In this document: one piece after another, positions 1 through 8,700 of the stretch
Position numbering within the stretch: position 1 is the first letter of the stretch
Layout of the letters: each line of letters begins with the position of its first letter
Source of the DNA: CAZSHG01 sp964459995
Lineage (GTDB): Bacteria; UBP14; UBA6098
NCBI GenBank assembly: GCA_964459995.1
Contig: CAYWOR010000005.1
Location: 1 to 64,000, forward strand
Reading direction: 5' to 3'
Length of the DNA stretch: 64,000 nt
The notes under the pieces: generated by a model
Databases searched by the model: none
Told to the model about the DNA's origin: nothing
Seen by the model: the letters and a program-made list of their open reading frames with translations, nothing else
Position numbers and translations under genes: made by a program

Positions 1-955
1 CCGTGAAATCGCCGAGGCTCGTCAAGGGAACCTCAACATCGGTCTGGTCGTCGGTATTATCCATGAAAGCGGCAAGGCTTACGCCTGCACCAGCCGAAAT
101 ATTCAGGTCAGTCCCGATAAGTGAAAGATCCTGAAGCTCGTTAGTCGGGTCAGCGTCGGCATCATCGACATTGTCCGCCGCAGGTGCCCAGCTTGTGCCG
201 TTCCATTTGAGAGCTTGGCCGGCGGTTGCGCCTTGCTGTGCGATGTCGAGAGGGCTTCCGGCAGTGCCGTCGCCGGTGAGACGCGCAGATGTCGATGCGA
301 CCTGACTACCCCAGTCATCGCCGGCAGAAGAAGCGTCGATGGTAACAACACCGGCAACATCGTCAACTATTACCGTTGCGCCGCCGATACCGCGGATGTG
401 CAAAGCGTCGGTTTCTGACGAAGCATTATATGTGTTCGTGCCGTCGGTTACCCTATTGAAAAGGTCCTGATTGTCGCTTCCGGAGGCGTGAAGATTGGAA
501 TGCTGGACTTCGGTTAGATGGTAGTATTCATCCGCTGTTCCGCCCTGAAGGCCGATTAGCTCATTATGTTCAAGGATTACGCCACCAACAAGGCTTTCTG
601 CAACTGCCGCACGAAAGGCGTGGGCAACAGAAGTCATTTTTTGGCGGGTATCGAGGACTTCGCCCTCAACCTGGAGCTGAAGCCATAATTCTCGGTCAAA
701 CCGCATGGTAAGCGGATTAACCTCACCGAGGGTAACATCGAAAAGGCCGTGGTGAACATCGACCGATCTGTTTTCGAACCAAACCTCGGATCCGCCTGCT
801 TCTGAATCCCAGAATGAAAATCTTATGTTTACGGTGCCTTCAACTGCAACACCGGACGGGTCGGTCAGCTTTCCCTGATAATTCATCTGCTCCGGAACGG
901 CGAAAATCGAACCGGCGAGGATAGTAACCGCAAGAATCAGCGTTAGATACCGCAT
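1..955 (-). CDS. secreted fibre-like protein, 3' part missing (runs off window)
   Basis: Open frame from an ATG at 955 to the window edge, 318 codons with no stop. AAGGAG lies just upstream of the ATG. A signal peptide (about residues 1-20, ending SIFAVP) is followed by MNYQGKLTDPSGVAVEGTV, a module seen at the start of many long secreted or tail-fibre-like proteins in FCB candidate phyla, then a 'WFENRSVDVHHGLFDVTLG' stretch and a low-complexity T/N/D-rich part resembling collagen- or fibre-like repeats. The C-terminus lies outside the window, so anchoring cannot be judged. Function unknown; a surface fibre or adhesin is an inference from composition. Two short frames at 103-418 are shadows of this one. 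Confidence 0.75.
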   Translation of the reverse strand, partial: MRYLTLILAVTILAGSIFAVPEQMNYQGKLTDPSGVAVEGTVNIRFSFWDSEAGGSEVWFENRSVDVHHGLFDVTLGEVNPLTMRFDRELWLQLQVEGEVLDTRQKMTSVAHAFRAAVAESLVGGVILEHNELIGLQGGTADEYYHLTEVQHSNLHASGSDNQDLFNRVTDGTNTYNASSETDALHIRGIGGATVIVDDVAGVVTIDASSAGDDWGSQVASTSARLTGDGTAGSPLDIAQQGATAGQALKWNGTSWAPAADNVDDADADPTNELQDLSLIGTDLNISAGAGVSLAAFMDNTDDQTDVEVPLTSLGDFT

Positions 956-1093
956 CTCATCTCCTTGTCATTTGTTTGTCAATAATAAAATAACAAAAAG
1001 TAAGTATTGAAGGATGGCCCTGCAATCTCGTGAACAACTCTAAAAAAAAACTTTCATTAAATGCTCACTACTTGTCGATAAATTGCCCAGTTT

Positions 1094-1996
1094 TTAATTG
1101 ACTGCTTCGACTTCTAATTTAACATATACCATTTGGCTTTCGTAAGGATCGATGCTTTTTGTCTGTGCCGGTGCCCTTAGCTGAAGCCAAATCGCAACCG
1201 ATTCACCCGGAAGAATTGCGCTTCCTTTCGATTTTTTGCCGATACCGAAAACCTCGCCCGATGCCCTTTTGCGTCCAAAGGTTACGACATCTTCGGAATC
1301 CTTTTGATTGAAATCCGTTTCTCTCACAGTGTTTTGGCCGATGTCGGTAACAACCGCACTTACAACGAAGGCGTTTGTTTCGATGGATTTCACATCCTCG
1401 ACCGGATGGAAAGGCCCGGGGAAATCTTCAGGCAATGATAGAACAACTTGAAGTTTGGAATTACTCGTGTTGGTGATAACGATACGGTCGGGTTCTCGCA
1501 TAGTTACGAATTCCATAGGAAGAAGAGCTTCCTCGATAAACCAACCTTTGCCCTCGATGATAAATGAGTTGTTGAAACCACCCACAAGAGGACCATAGGT
1601 CAGCTGGCTCGATTTGATAGCATCGCCGGCATGAGCTTGAAAATAATAGGCGATATGTTGTCGTTGGGTTCTGCCTCCGGAGATGGCAATTTTCTTATCG
1701 AGAAACCATATATCGACATTCTGAGGATCGGGTTCGAGAAAGAACTCTTCGTCTTTTCCGAATTTTCCGTCTTCGTCGAGATCGATTAACAGCTTTACCC
1801 ATTTGGGATTGAGAGATGTATTTTCCGAGTTAAATTTGATTCTGAAGGTGTAAGTTCCGCCGATGACGCCTTCGTCCGGCTCGACTCCGTCCTTTTCATA
1901 TCCCGGTTCCCCTGTCCATACAAGACTCCATTCAGCGAAAATCCCGGAACATAAGGCGATTAAGAGAAGCAGAAATACGGGAATTCCTCTTTTCAT
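1094..1996 (-). CDS. secreted protein of unknown function
   Basis: 300 residues beginning with a clear signal peptide (MKRGIPVFLLLLIALCSGIFA). The mature part opens with EWSLVWTGEPGYEKDGVEPDEG, then 'KWVKLLIDLDEDGKFGKDEEF', an acidic D-x-D-x-D-G stretch that could bind calcium. A later LPEDFPGPFHPVEDVKSIETN segment looks like beta-sandwich sequence. No family recognised. The C-terminus lacks the PNPF-type sorting tail of other exported proteins here. TAGGAA precedes the ATG. It is followed on the same strand by the fibre-like protein, 138 bases downstream, so the two could be co-transcribed. Confidence 0.75.
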   Translation of the reverse strand: MKRGIPVFLLLLIALCSGIFAEWSLVWTGEPGYEKDGVEPDEGVIGGTYTFRIKFNSENTSLNPKWVKLLIDLDEDGKFGKDEEFFLEPDPQNVDIWFLDKKIAISGGRTQRQHIAYYFQAHAGDAIKSSQLTYGPLVGGFNNSFIIEGKGWFIEEALLPMEFVTMREPDRIVITNTSNSKLQVVLSLPEDFPGPFHPVEDVKSIETNAFVVSAVVTDIGQNTVRETDFNQKDSEDVVTFGRKRASGEVFGIGKKSKGSAILPGESVAIWLQLRAPAQTKSIDPYESQMVYVKLEVEAVN

Positions 1997-2168
1997 AAAT
2001 TCCTACCAAACACTTTGCAAATAAGAAGTGCGCGACCCTTTTGGGGACATATCGTTGTTAATATAAGGTATGAAAAAATTGTAGTCAAGATGTTTTACAA
2101 ATGTATGCTCAAAATTTATCTCAACCGCTTTTCGAAAACTCGGTGCGATAATTGCTTTGAAAGAATGA
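1997..2168. other. intergenic region between divergent genes
   Basis: A/T-rich sequence between the divergent starts of the secreted protein and holA. I see no RNA gene. A 66-codon frame (2015-2215) crosses it but has no ribosome binding site, an odd composition, and overlaps the holA start. The only clear signal is the holA promoter at the right end. Confidence 0.5.
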
Positions 2169-2197
2169 TTGACGTTTTACCTTTCGAGGACTATTTT
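2169..2197 (+). promoter_or_regulatory. holA promoter, apparently leaderless
   Basis: TTGACG (2169-2174), 17-base spacer, TATTTT (2192-2197). The holA ATG follows after only 7 bases, so transcription would start at or next to the start codon. No Shine-Dalgarno sequence fits the ATG. The -10 match is only 4 of 6, hence moderate confidence. Confidence 0.5.
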
Positions 2198-2204
2198 AAC
2201 AAAT

Positions 2205-3191
2205 ATGAAACCTGAGGAGTTCAAAAGCATACTCGCCTCTATTGGAAAAGGCTCAGCCCCTGTGGGATATTACCTTTTCGGCGAGGAGGCATATCTCAAA
2301 CAAAGGACTATATCCGCTGTAAAAACTGCAACGGTTCAGCCCGATTTTGCCGAGTTCAATTACGACGAGATGTGGGGCAAGGATATCGGCGATGGCAAGG
2401 AGCTGTTCGATGCCATTTTGGCATTGCCGATGATGGCCGACCGTAGGCTGTTAATTCTTCGCGAGGCGGAACGATGCAGGAAGACCGTTTTCGAGGCTTT
2501 CAAAAAATTCGTTATTCCAAAAGAGTGCTGTATTGTTGTCGAAGCAACGCCGCCAAGAAAAAATGTTGATTTTCACAATCTTTTCTCGAAATTACTCACA
2601 CCGGTGGAGTGTGAAATCGCCAACGATAGGGAGATGATCTCTTGGGTAATTCAAATGGCCTCGGAGAAAGATGTTCAACTTGCCGGAGCTGATGCCGCAC
2701 ATCTTGTAGCGCGGGTCGGGGTTAACCTTCAGACATTGGATTCGGAACTCGATAAACTCGCTTTGATTACCGGAGATAAACGTGCGACCAAAGAGCTGAT
2801 AGACAGCGTGACCGCATATTCCCGAAGCGCAAATGTCTTCGCATTCTCAGACAGTTTCGCCGCAAGAGATTTCACCACGACTCTTACAATGGCCGAGCGA
2901 CTCTTCGAGTTCGGCGAATCCGGTTCGATGATGATCGCTTTTCTGAAGGGCGAAATGTTCAATCTATTACGCCTCAAGAGCGATCCCGACGGTTTTGGCA
3001 AGGTCAGAATTCCCCCTTGGAAGAAAAAAAATTACATCGGTTGGATTCGCGGATGGAAAAAAAGTGATCTGCTCGAAGTTATCAAAGCCGCCGCGGAAGC
3101 TGATATCTCGATAAAAACTGGAAAAACTACAGAACGTCAGGCCGTTATTCAAATTATCGCCTGCGCCGAAACACTGAAAACTCGGAGTTGA
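2205..3191 (+). CDS. holA: DNA polymerase III subunit delta
   Basis: 328 residues; clamp-loader delta subunit that opens the beta sliding clamp. The N-terminus 'PVGYYLFGEEAYLKQRTISAV' matches the family's opening strand and helix (Y-L-F-x-G-E-E-x-x-L), followed by a Rossmann-like first domain and an all-helical C-terminal half with 'VNLQTLDSELDKLALITGD', typical of delta (G-x-x-L-x-x-L-x-x-E-L-x-K-L). ATG 2205 is preferred to an in-frame TTG at 2169, since that TTG lies inside the likely -35 box. First gene of a plus-strand run; the next ATG begins one base after its stop. Confidence 0.9.
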   Translation: MKPEEFKSILASIGKGSAPVGYYLFGEEAYLKQRTISAVKTATVQPDFAEFNYDEMWGKDIGDGKELFDAILALPMMADRRLLILREAERCRKTVFEAFKKFVIPKECCIVVEATPPRKNVDFHNLFSKLLTPVECEIANDREMISWVIQMASEKDVQLAGADAAHLVARVGVNLQTLDSELDKLALITGDKRATKELIDSVTAYSRSANVFAFSDSFAARDFTTTLTMAERLFEFGESGSMMIAFLKGEMFNLLRLKSDPDGFGKVRIPPWKKKNYIGWIRGWKKSDLLEVIKAAAEADISIKTGKTTERQAVIQIIACAETLKTRS

Positions 3192-3192
3192 A

Positions 3193-3744
3193 ATGACCGA
3201 AAATAAATCGAAAAAAACAAGGCCGCTAACCACAGCCGAGATAAAATCGATTCGATTCGACCTCGCTTTCCGCGGATGGTTGTCGCTAATAAGCGCATTG
3301 ATTGTTTTTGCACTCGGTGTGATATTCACAATCTACGGAATGCCCCTTTATCAAGACAGGAACATTGTTCCGATATGTATTCCTGCAATATGGATTGCTG
3401 TCATAGCCCTGGAATGGGGGCTCGTGCGAAGCGGTTTTCAACATCTCGTCTGGCGCAAAGGCAAACACACCGGCATTGTCGAGGAACCGGGTGTAAGCCC
3501 AACGAGTATCGTGGATGATATTTTTAATGTCGTGATATTCGTTGTGTGCGTCCCCATCGGCATTGCGGTTTTGGTCGCCGGCGATCTCGGTTTCAGTGAT
3601 CCATACGCAATCACGCAGATCCCCTCTTCCTTTCTGGCAATGGCCTTCGGGTTGTCCGCGGGAGAATCCGCAAGGTTCAATTTTTGGCTCCGCAAAAAAG
3701 GCCTCGTCGATATAGAACACAACGCGAAAGACAAGGACAGCTAA
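3193..3744 (+). CDS. integral membrane protein of unknown function
   Basis: 183 residues. A basic N-terminus (MTENKSKKTRPLTTAEIKS) is followed by four likely membrane segments, about residues 28-50, 56-76, 108-130 and 140-157, and a charged C-terminal tail ending HNAKDKDS. No family recognised. Its ATG is one base after the holA stop and its stop is 7 bases before the exporter, so it belongs to the holA run. An envelope role is suggested only by the adjacent MsbA-like exporter. Confidence 0.75.
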   Translation: MTENKSKKTRPLTTAEIKSIRFDLAFRGWLSLISALIVFALGVIFTIYGMPLYQDRNIVPICIPAIWIAVIALEWGLVRSGFQHLVWRKGKHTGIVEEPGVSPTSIVDDIFNVVIFVVCVPIGIAVLVAGDLGFSDPYAITQIPSSFLAMAFGLSAGESARFNFWLRKKGLVDIEHNAKDKDS

Positions 3745-3751
3745 TCGAGAA

Positions 3752-5605
3752 ATGAAGATTTTTCTTCGACTCGCCAAATCGCTAATCCCCTATTGGTTGC
3801 CGCTTCTTGGGGGGATACTCGCAATGATTCTCTTCACCGTGAGCAATGTTGCATTGGTCTATATGGTAACACCTGTTACCAAAACGATTTTCACCCCCGA
3901 AGGCGGAACTATCGAGCAAATCCGCCAACAAAGGGCGGAAGACTCCGAAAAGGGAGATTTCATCACACGCCTCCGAAGCGATGTGGAATCAAAACTCGAC
4001 CCTTTGGTTTACAAAGAAACAAAACTCGAAACCCTCTTTAATTTCTGTATCTTATTGATTATCATAATGTTCTCGAAGAACTTCTTCTTGTATTGGCAGA
4101 CAGTGCTTACAAGCGTTGCTCTTCAGGGGATAATGAACGACTATCGAAAAAAACTTTTCGAGCATATCCAAAAACTTTCACTCGCCTTTTTCCACAAAAA
4201 CCGCACTGGTGAGATAATAAGTCGTGTAGTCTCAGATGTCCAAACCATGCAGGATTCGATCTCGGTATCGGTCGTGGATTTGGTTCGCGATCCATTGTCG
4301 ATAATACTTTATTACTTTATCCTGCTTTTTATCGATTGGAAACTAACACTTATCATCACCGCCCTGCTACCCATTGTGGGTATTCTTCTCGATAGAATCG
4401 GCAAAAAGCTTCGGCGTTATTCAACCAGAAGCCAAGAGCGCATGGCCGATGCTGTTAGCATTCTTCAGGAAACCACGAGTGGAATCCGCGTGGTTAAGGC
4501 TTTCGACATGGGTGATTTCGAACTGAGGCGCTTTGCAGAGTTCGCCGATGCCTATTTGAAAAATGTTCTGAAGGGTGTTCGTGTGCGAAGGCTTGCGGGG
4601 CCTTTCAACGAAATGATCGCGACAGTTATCGCGGTTGGCGTTCTGCTCTTCATGGGGCCGCGAATTCTTGTGGGTAAAGGGATTCCGCCCGAATCCTTTA
4701 TGCAGTATATTTTTGTGCTGTTTTTGATTATGCAACCGGTCAAGCTATTTTCGGATAAGTTTGCGAGGATAAACACAGGGCTCGCCGCGGCAGAACGCGT
4801 ATTCGAGCTAATGGACACTCCTCCGGCGATATGCAACAAATCGGATGCATTGCAGGTTAAAGATTTCACCGATAAGATTTCTTTCGAGAAAGTCGGTTTC
4901 AAATATGAAAGTGCCGAAGATTTCGCCCTTCGCGATATCGATTTGACAATCGCAAAGGGGGAAATTGTCGCGCTGGTGGGGCCTTCTGGCGCAGGAAAAT
5001 CGACACTTGCGGATATGATACCGCGGTTCTACGACCCCGCCTTCGGCCAAATCACCCTCGACGGCAACGACCTTCGTGATCTCGACATCTCCGGTCTTCG
5101 CGCGCTGATGGGAATCGTAACTCAGGAGGTCGTGCTTTTCAACGACACTGTGCGCGCTAATATCGCATACGGCCGCTCCGATTGGCCTGAAAGCGAAATA
5201 GTCGAAGCGGCGAAAGCGGCTAACGCATGGGGGTTTATCGAAAAATTGCCCAACGGTCTCGACACCATGATTGGCGACCGCGGCACAAAACTCTCCGGCG
5301 GCGAGCGTCAGCGGCTTGCAATCGCCCGCGCGATTCTTAAAAACCCGCCTATCCTTATCTTCGACGAAGCGACTTCGGCACTGGACACCGAATCCGAGCG
5401 GCTTGTTCAGGAGGCAATCGATCACCTTATGGAGGGCCGCACGGCGGTTGTCATCGCACACAGACTCAGCACAATTGTGAATTCTCATAAAATCGTCGTG
5501 CTCGACTCCGGAAAAATTGTCGAGATGGGCAGACATAGCGAGCTTCTTGCTCGTGGCGGAATGTATAAGTCATTGCACGACACACAGTTTGGAAGGATGA
5601 AATAG
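3752..5605 (+). CDS. ABC transporter, fused permease and ATPase (MsbA-like)
   Basis: 617 residues, a half-transporter that would work as a homodimer in the inner membrane. Six-helix transmembrane domain (about 1-330) with a long periplasmic loop after helix 1 (around residues 45-95). The ATPase domain carries Walker A GPSGAGKS near residue 409, the signature LSGGERQR near 514, Walker B ILIFDEATSALD near 535 and the switch histidine in AHRLST near 569. The FFHKNRTGEIISRV coupling segment matches the MsbA/LmrA lipid and drug exporter family. Substrate not determined; lipid A-core or another lipid is most likely. Lies between two unknown membrane proteins in the same transcription unit. Confidence 0.93.
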   Translation: MKIFLRLAKSLIPYWLPLLGGILAMILFTVSNVALVYMVTPVTKTIFTPEGGTIEQIRQQRAEDSEKGDFITRLRSDVESKLDPLVYKETKLETLFNFCILLIIIMFSKNFFLYWQTVLTSVALQGIMNDYRKKLFEHIQKLSLAFFHKNRTGEIISRVVSDVQTMQDSISVSVVDLVRDPLSIILYYFILLFIDWKLTLIITALLPIVGILLDRIGKKLRRYSTRSQERMADAVSILQETTSGIRVVKAFDMGDFELRRFAEFADAYLKNVLKGVRVRRLAGPFNEMIATVIAVGVLLFMGPRILVGKGIPPESFMQYIFVLFLIMQPVKLFSDKFARINTGLAAAERVFELMDTPPAICNKSDALQVKDFTDKISFEKVGFKYESAEDFALRDIDLTIAKGEIVALVGPSGAGKSTLADMIPRFYDPAFGQITLDGNDLRDLDISGLRALMGIVTQEVVLFNDTVRANIAYGRSDWPESEIVEAAKAANAWGFIEKLPNGLDTMIGDRGTKLSGGERQRLAIARAILKNPPILIFDEATSALDTESERLVQEAIDHLMEGRTAVVIAHRLSTIVNSHKIVVLDSGKIVEMGRHSELLARGGMYKSLHDTQFGRMK

Positions 5606-6148
5606 ATGAAAGATGTGTTTGAGGTTCGTCTTTCGAGGCTTTTTTGCATCGCGCTGATTTTGATTGGCGCACTTTTCGTTCTTGCCGGCATCGATGTTGG
5701 TTTCACGAACATTATTTTTGATAGCGTCCTCGAAGCCGGGAGCGAGGGGCTGAAATTCCTTTTCGTCACCTTCACATTCATTATCGGCTCGATAATTATC
5801 CTTTCGCAATTGTATTTTCTGATTGTGCCGCCGCTGATGATGAGGGTTACGCCGGAGTTCATCTCCTTCGGGACGGGTTTTCTCTATCAACAACAGAATT
5901 TTCCCGCGAATATGCTACTCTCGGCAGACCTTCTTATCGAGGATAGCGCGGTCGAGGTTTTAGGCAAGCGGAAAAAGACTCTTCAGGGGGTCGAACTTCG
6001 TTTCGAGCGGGACGAGAGCATTCCATCGAGCATGATAACCTCAGCGGGAATCACTTACTCCGACTGGACTTTGCGACTGCATAAACCCTACATTAACCGC
6101 TCTCCGAGCAGAATTCTCTCAGCGATTCGTGAAATTATCGGCAGATGA
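5606..6148 (+). CDS. membrane protein with PH-like cytoplasmic domain
   Basis: 180 residues. Two transmembrane helices near the N-terminus (about 12-30 and 48-72) are followed by a roughly 100-residue beta-rich domain (RVTPEFISFGTGFLYQQ... KTLQGVELRFERDES) resembling bacterial PH-like membrane domains. No named family assigned. The ATG directly follows the stop of the exporter (TAG then ATG) with GAAGGATG upstream, so translation is probably coupled. Its stop overlaps the queH start by four bases. Confidence 0.75.
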   Translation: MKDVFEVRLSRLFCIALILIGALFVLAGIDVGFTNIIFDSVLEAGSEGLKFLFVTFTFIIGSIIILSQLYFLIVPPLMMRVTPEFISFGTGFLYQQQNFPANMLLSADLLIEDSAVEVLGKRKKTLQGVELRFERDESIPSSMITSAGITYSDWTLRLHKPYINRSPSRILSAIREIIGR

Positions 6149-6702
6149 AGGTTTTAATGCACACCTGTTGCGCGCCCTGTGCGGTGATGCCGCTGGAATC
6201 CCTTCGCGATGAGGGTTTCGAGGTTACGGCCTATTGGTTCAATCCGAATATTCACCCATACGGCGAATGGAAACTCCGCAAACAGTCTTTGGAGAAGCTT
6301 TCAGAGCTTGCAAACCTGCCGGTAATTTACGATAACGATTACGATTTGACCGACAGCCTTCGGAAACTTCTCTCCAACCCGATTTTCGGCGAACGATGCC
6401 TAATCTGCTACGAAGACCGCCTTCGCGCCACCGCGAAAACCGCTGTGGAAAAAGGTTTCGACGCTTTTACAACGACCTTGCTCTACTCGAAATATCAGCT
6501 TCACGACGATATCCGCGAAATCGCGGGCAAAATCGCAGAAGAGACGGGCGCAGAATTTCTGTATCGGGATTTTCGAACCCTCTGGGGGCGCGGAATCACG
6601 GCGTCCAAGAAGATGGGCTTATACCGCCAGCGATTCTGCGGGTGTATTCTTAGCGAATATGAGGCGGAGATTCAGCGCGAAGAGCGGCGGAAACCCGAAT
6701 AG
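6145..6702 (+). CDS. queH: epoxyqueuosine reductase QueH
   Basis: 185 residues. QueH reduces epoxyqueuosine in tRNA to queuosine, the last step of queuosine synthesis, and is unrelated to the B12-dependent QueG. All family cysteine motifs are present: HTCCAPC near the N-terminus (residues 7-12), GERCLICYEDRL in the middle and YRQRFCGCILS near the C-terminus; these bind an iron-sulfur cluster and a second iron. Length fits the family. ATG overlaps the preceding stop (ATGA). Last gene of the run that starts at holA. Confidence 0.93.
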   Translation: MKVLMHTCCAPCAVMPLESLRDEGFEVTAYWFNPNIHPYGEWKLRKQSLEKLSELANLPVIYDNDYDLTDSLRKLLSNPIFGERCLICYEDRLRATAKTAVEKGFDAFTTTLLYSKYQLHDDIREIAGKIAEETGAEFLYRDFRTLWGRGITASKKMGLYRQRFCGCILSEYEAEIQREERRKPE

Positions 6703-7040
6703 CCTTCCTTATCAATCCATCAAGCTCATAAATCGGGCATTCCATTCCATCGAATAAGCGGAAATTAACGCTTAAAAGAGTTCCGTCTATCAAAATGACT
6801 GTTTTTACAAAAGTTATGTGGGGTTTTGATAAATAACTATGCGGATTTAAAAACTACCTAATTGGATTTAAAAACATGATAATCGGTTCTAAAAAATAGC
6901 AATGCGGTTCTAAAAAAGTGATATACGGTTTTAATCAATTGCCTTTTGCTTTTAATAAATATTTCGCGTGTTAATATGAACGATAGACGTTCATGAAATG
7001 TGAAGATAGTCGGGGAAAGGTTTTCGGAGACTGCGCGGCC
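6703..7040. other. convergent intergenic region, 338 bases
   Basis: Lies between the queH stop and the stop of the minus-strand DUF5683-like gene. No gene seen. Contains a weak inverted repeat TAAGCG...CGCTTA (6755-6774, 8-base loop, no T run) and, from about 6780 to 6968, a periodic A/T-tract repeat described separately. Confidence 0.7.
6780..6968. repeat. degenerate 21-bp tandem repeat with phased A/T tracts
   Basis: The sequence falls into 21-base units that begin with a GG-T-rich step followed by an A run and end in a variable 8-9 base part. Units in register start at 6801, 6822, 6843, 6864, 6885, 6906, 6927 and 6948; 6780-6800 may be a further decayed unit. The core is GG(A/T)T(T/C)TAAAAA, best kept in the units at 6843, 6864, 6885 and 6906, each spaced by exactly 21 bases. 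21 bases is two helical turns, so the A tracts lie on one face and the DNA should be curved. Function unknown. Confidence 0.75.
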
Positions 7041-7754
7041 TCAGAAACTTCCGGAAATACCCAATCCAAGCTCGAGCCTGCCGTCGGGGGTCTTTCCGGT
7101 GAATGCCATCGGACGGACGCCGAAACCGCTCTCTTCAGTAATCTCAGCATCACTCGGTTGGTAGCGAAGGACATGAACCACGCTAATAAGCCTGTTTATA
7201 AGCCCTGCGGCGAGGGTTATTTTCGCGTTGCGGTAGGAAGTTTCGCTTTTGGAGCGCATCGCCTCGTAGGTGTCCCATTCATCGTAGTCCGTCCATTCCC
7301 AGAAATACTCGTCGTTTTCGGGATAAAGGGGGATTTGGTCGCGATAAACGAGGTGATACCAGTTGTTGTATGAGTCTCGGCTTCTAAATCTCAGAACATC
7401 CTCAAAGAATTTGTCGTCTTTGCCCTGAGGCCGGACTCCTGCGTGAATCGCGGCGTAATTGCGATATTCCTGTTTGAGCCAGTTTCCGCGGACTGAAAAA
7501 GTGGCATATGTTCCCCAAACCGCGCCTTCTGCGGCCATGAAGTAGCCGGCAGTGCGTTTATCGCCGAGATACATTTCACCTGCGCCGGGAACCAGCATAG
7601 ACAATCCCGCCGCGGCCCATTTGGATTTGCCGGAATCGCGAGTTTCTTCCTCGTCGAAAAAACCGCCCGAACCACCGAAAGGATTCGGTGTAACCTGCGC
7701 GTAAAGCCCCGTTACAAGGGCAAGCAGAAGCGATATGGCGATAAATTTCCTCAT
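7041..7754 (-). CDS. DUF5683-like membrane or envelope protein
   Basis: 237 residues starting at ATG 7754 (MRKFIAISLLLALVTGLYAQ, a signal peptide). The core 'AAGLSMLVPGAGEMYLGDKRTAGYFMAAEGAVWG' is the family's P-G-x-G-(E/Q)-x-Y motif followed by a hydrophobic helix. A central part is rich in Y, W, D and E (NDEYFWEWTDYDEWDTYEAM). C-terminus 'LELGLGISGSF' ends in alternating hydrophobics and F, like an outer-membrane strand. It overlaps the preceding gene's stop by one base (TGATG) and is a diverged copy of it. Family role unknown. Confidence 0.8.
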   Translation of the reverse strand: MRKFIAISLLLALVTGLYAQVTPNPFGGSGGFFDEEETRDSGKSKWAAAGLSMLVPGAGEMYLGDKRTAGYFMAAEGAVWGTYATFSVRGNWLKQEYRNYAAIHAGVRPQGKDDKFFEDVLRFRSRDSYNNWYHLVYRDQIPLYPENDEYFWEWTDYDEWDTYEAMRSKSETSYRNAKITLAAGLINRLISVVHVLRYQPSDAEITEESGFGVRPMAFTGKTPDGRLELGLGISGSF

Positions 7755-8680
7755 CAGAAAGTCGCCAAATTGAGAACTAACCGAGGTTCGGGGTTGCCAT
7801 GGGAATCCAGCGCTATGTCGGTTTTGAGGCTGGGCTGGAAGGTGAAGCCCTGATAGATTCTGTCGTTGGAGCGTTTGGCGGTCCATGCGGCGTCGAAAGC
7901 GCTAATGATGTGGTTCAGAATCGCCCCTCCGATGAAATATTTCGCGGTGGTGAATTGGTCGTTTGCATCTTTGCGCATCACCATATATTCGTTGCGCCAG
8001 GCACTACGGAAGAACGCGTTCGCTTGGCCTCCGCGAAGGACATTGAGAATATCACCCTGTGTCCGCGCAACGCTGAGAGTGGAGTCGCGGACGGCGTCGC
8101 GGTTCGCAAAATCGTTCCAGCCAAGGACAAACCAGTCATATTTGCCGATCATCTCGTAATAGTCGTGATTTTTGTTCGGTGCGAAAGTTGTGTCGCCGCC
8201 GACAATAACCGTATCGATCGGAAGCTGTTCCGTGTAAATATCCGCCGAATCGATTTGGTTCGCGAACCAGTCGTAATAATAGTCGAAGCTCCAATTATTG
8301 TCGGCGAAGGCTTCATATTCCTCGATCCCGTCGTTGCCCTTTTTATTGAAGAGAAAATACCCAGCCCACAATCCGGCCTCGATTGCGAAGAATGTCCCCG
8401 CTTTGATATAACTTCCGGCGTAAAACTCGCCCGCACCCGGAAGAGCGAGGGATAGCAGAAAACTCGTGCGGACATCTCGCAAATCTTCGCTCTTGAAAAG
8501 TTCATCCTGACCCTGCCCGGGGAAAGACTCTTCCGAAGAGTTTTCATTCGCCTGCGCGAGAAGCAGGATTTCTTCGCCGGGCGGTAAAATCGGCATATAT
8601 AGCGATCCCGATATGGGTGGGTTCGCCATTGTTGAAAAGGTTATCGCCGTTAACGCAATAATTATGACTATTCTGGACAT
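7754..8680 (-). CDS. DUF5683-like protein, paralogue of the next gene
   Basis: 308 residues from ATG 8680, chosen because GGGAGGAAGC lies just upstream and the next residues (MSRIVIIIALTAITFSTMA) form a signal peptide. Core 'LLSLALPGAGEFYAGSYIKAGTFFAIEAGLWAGYF' matches the P-G-x-G-E-x-Y motif of its downstream neighbour. The middle, rich in D, Y and W, differs in length from the neighbour. C-terminal strand 'PRLVLNLATF' ends in F. Twenty bases separate it from the M6 protease gene, so it is part of the PorU operon. Confidence 0.8.
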   Translation of the reverse strand: MSRIVIIIALTAITFSTMANPPISGSLYMPILPPGEEILLLAQANENSSEESFPGQGQDELFKSEDLRDVRTSFLLSLALPGAGEFYAGSYIKAGTFFAIEAGLWAGYFLFNKKGNDGIEEYEAFADNNWSFDYYYDWFANQIDSADIYTEQLPIDTVIVGGDTTFAPNKNHDYYEMIGKYDWFVLGWNDFANRDAVRDSTLSVARTQGDILNVLRGGQANAFFRSAWRNEYMVMRKDANDQFTTAKYFIGGAILNHIISAFDAAWTAKRSNDRIYQGFTFQPSLKTDIALDSHGNPEPRLVLNLATF

Positions 8681-8700
8681 GCTTCCTCCCGCATGTTGAT

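Noticed and set aside
103..418. Two short frames near the window start
   Set aside because: Both are shadows of the long open minus-strand fibre gene (1-955), which has a signal peptide and ribosome binding site.
2015..2215. 66-codon plus-strand frame upstream of holA
   Set aside because: No ribosome binding site, atypical composition, and it overlaps the holA promoter and start in another frame.
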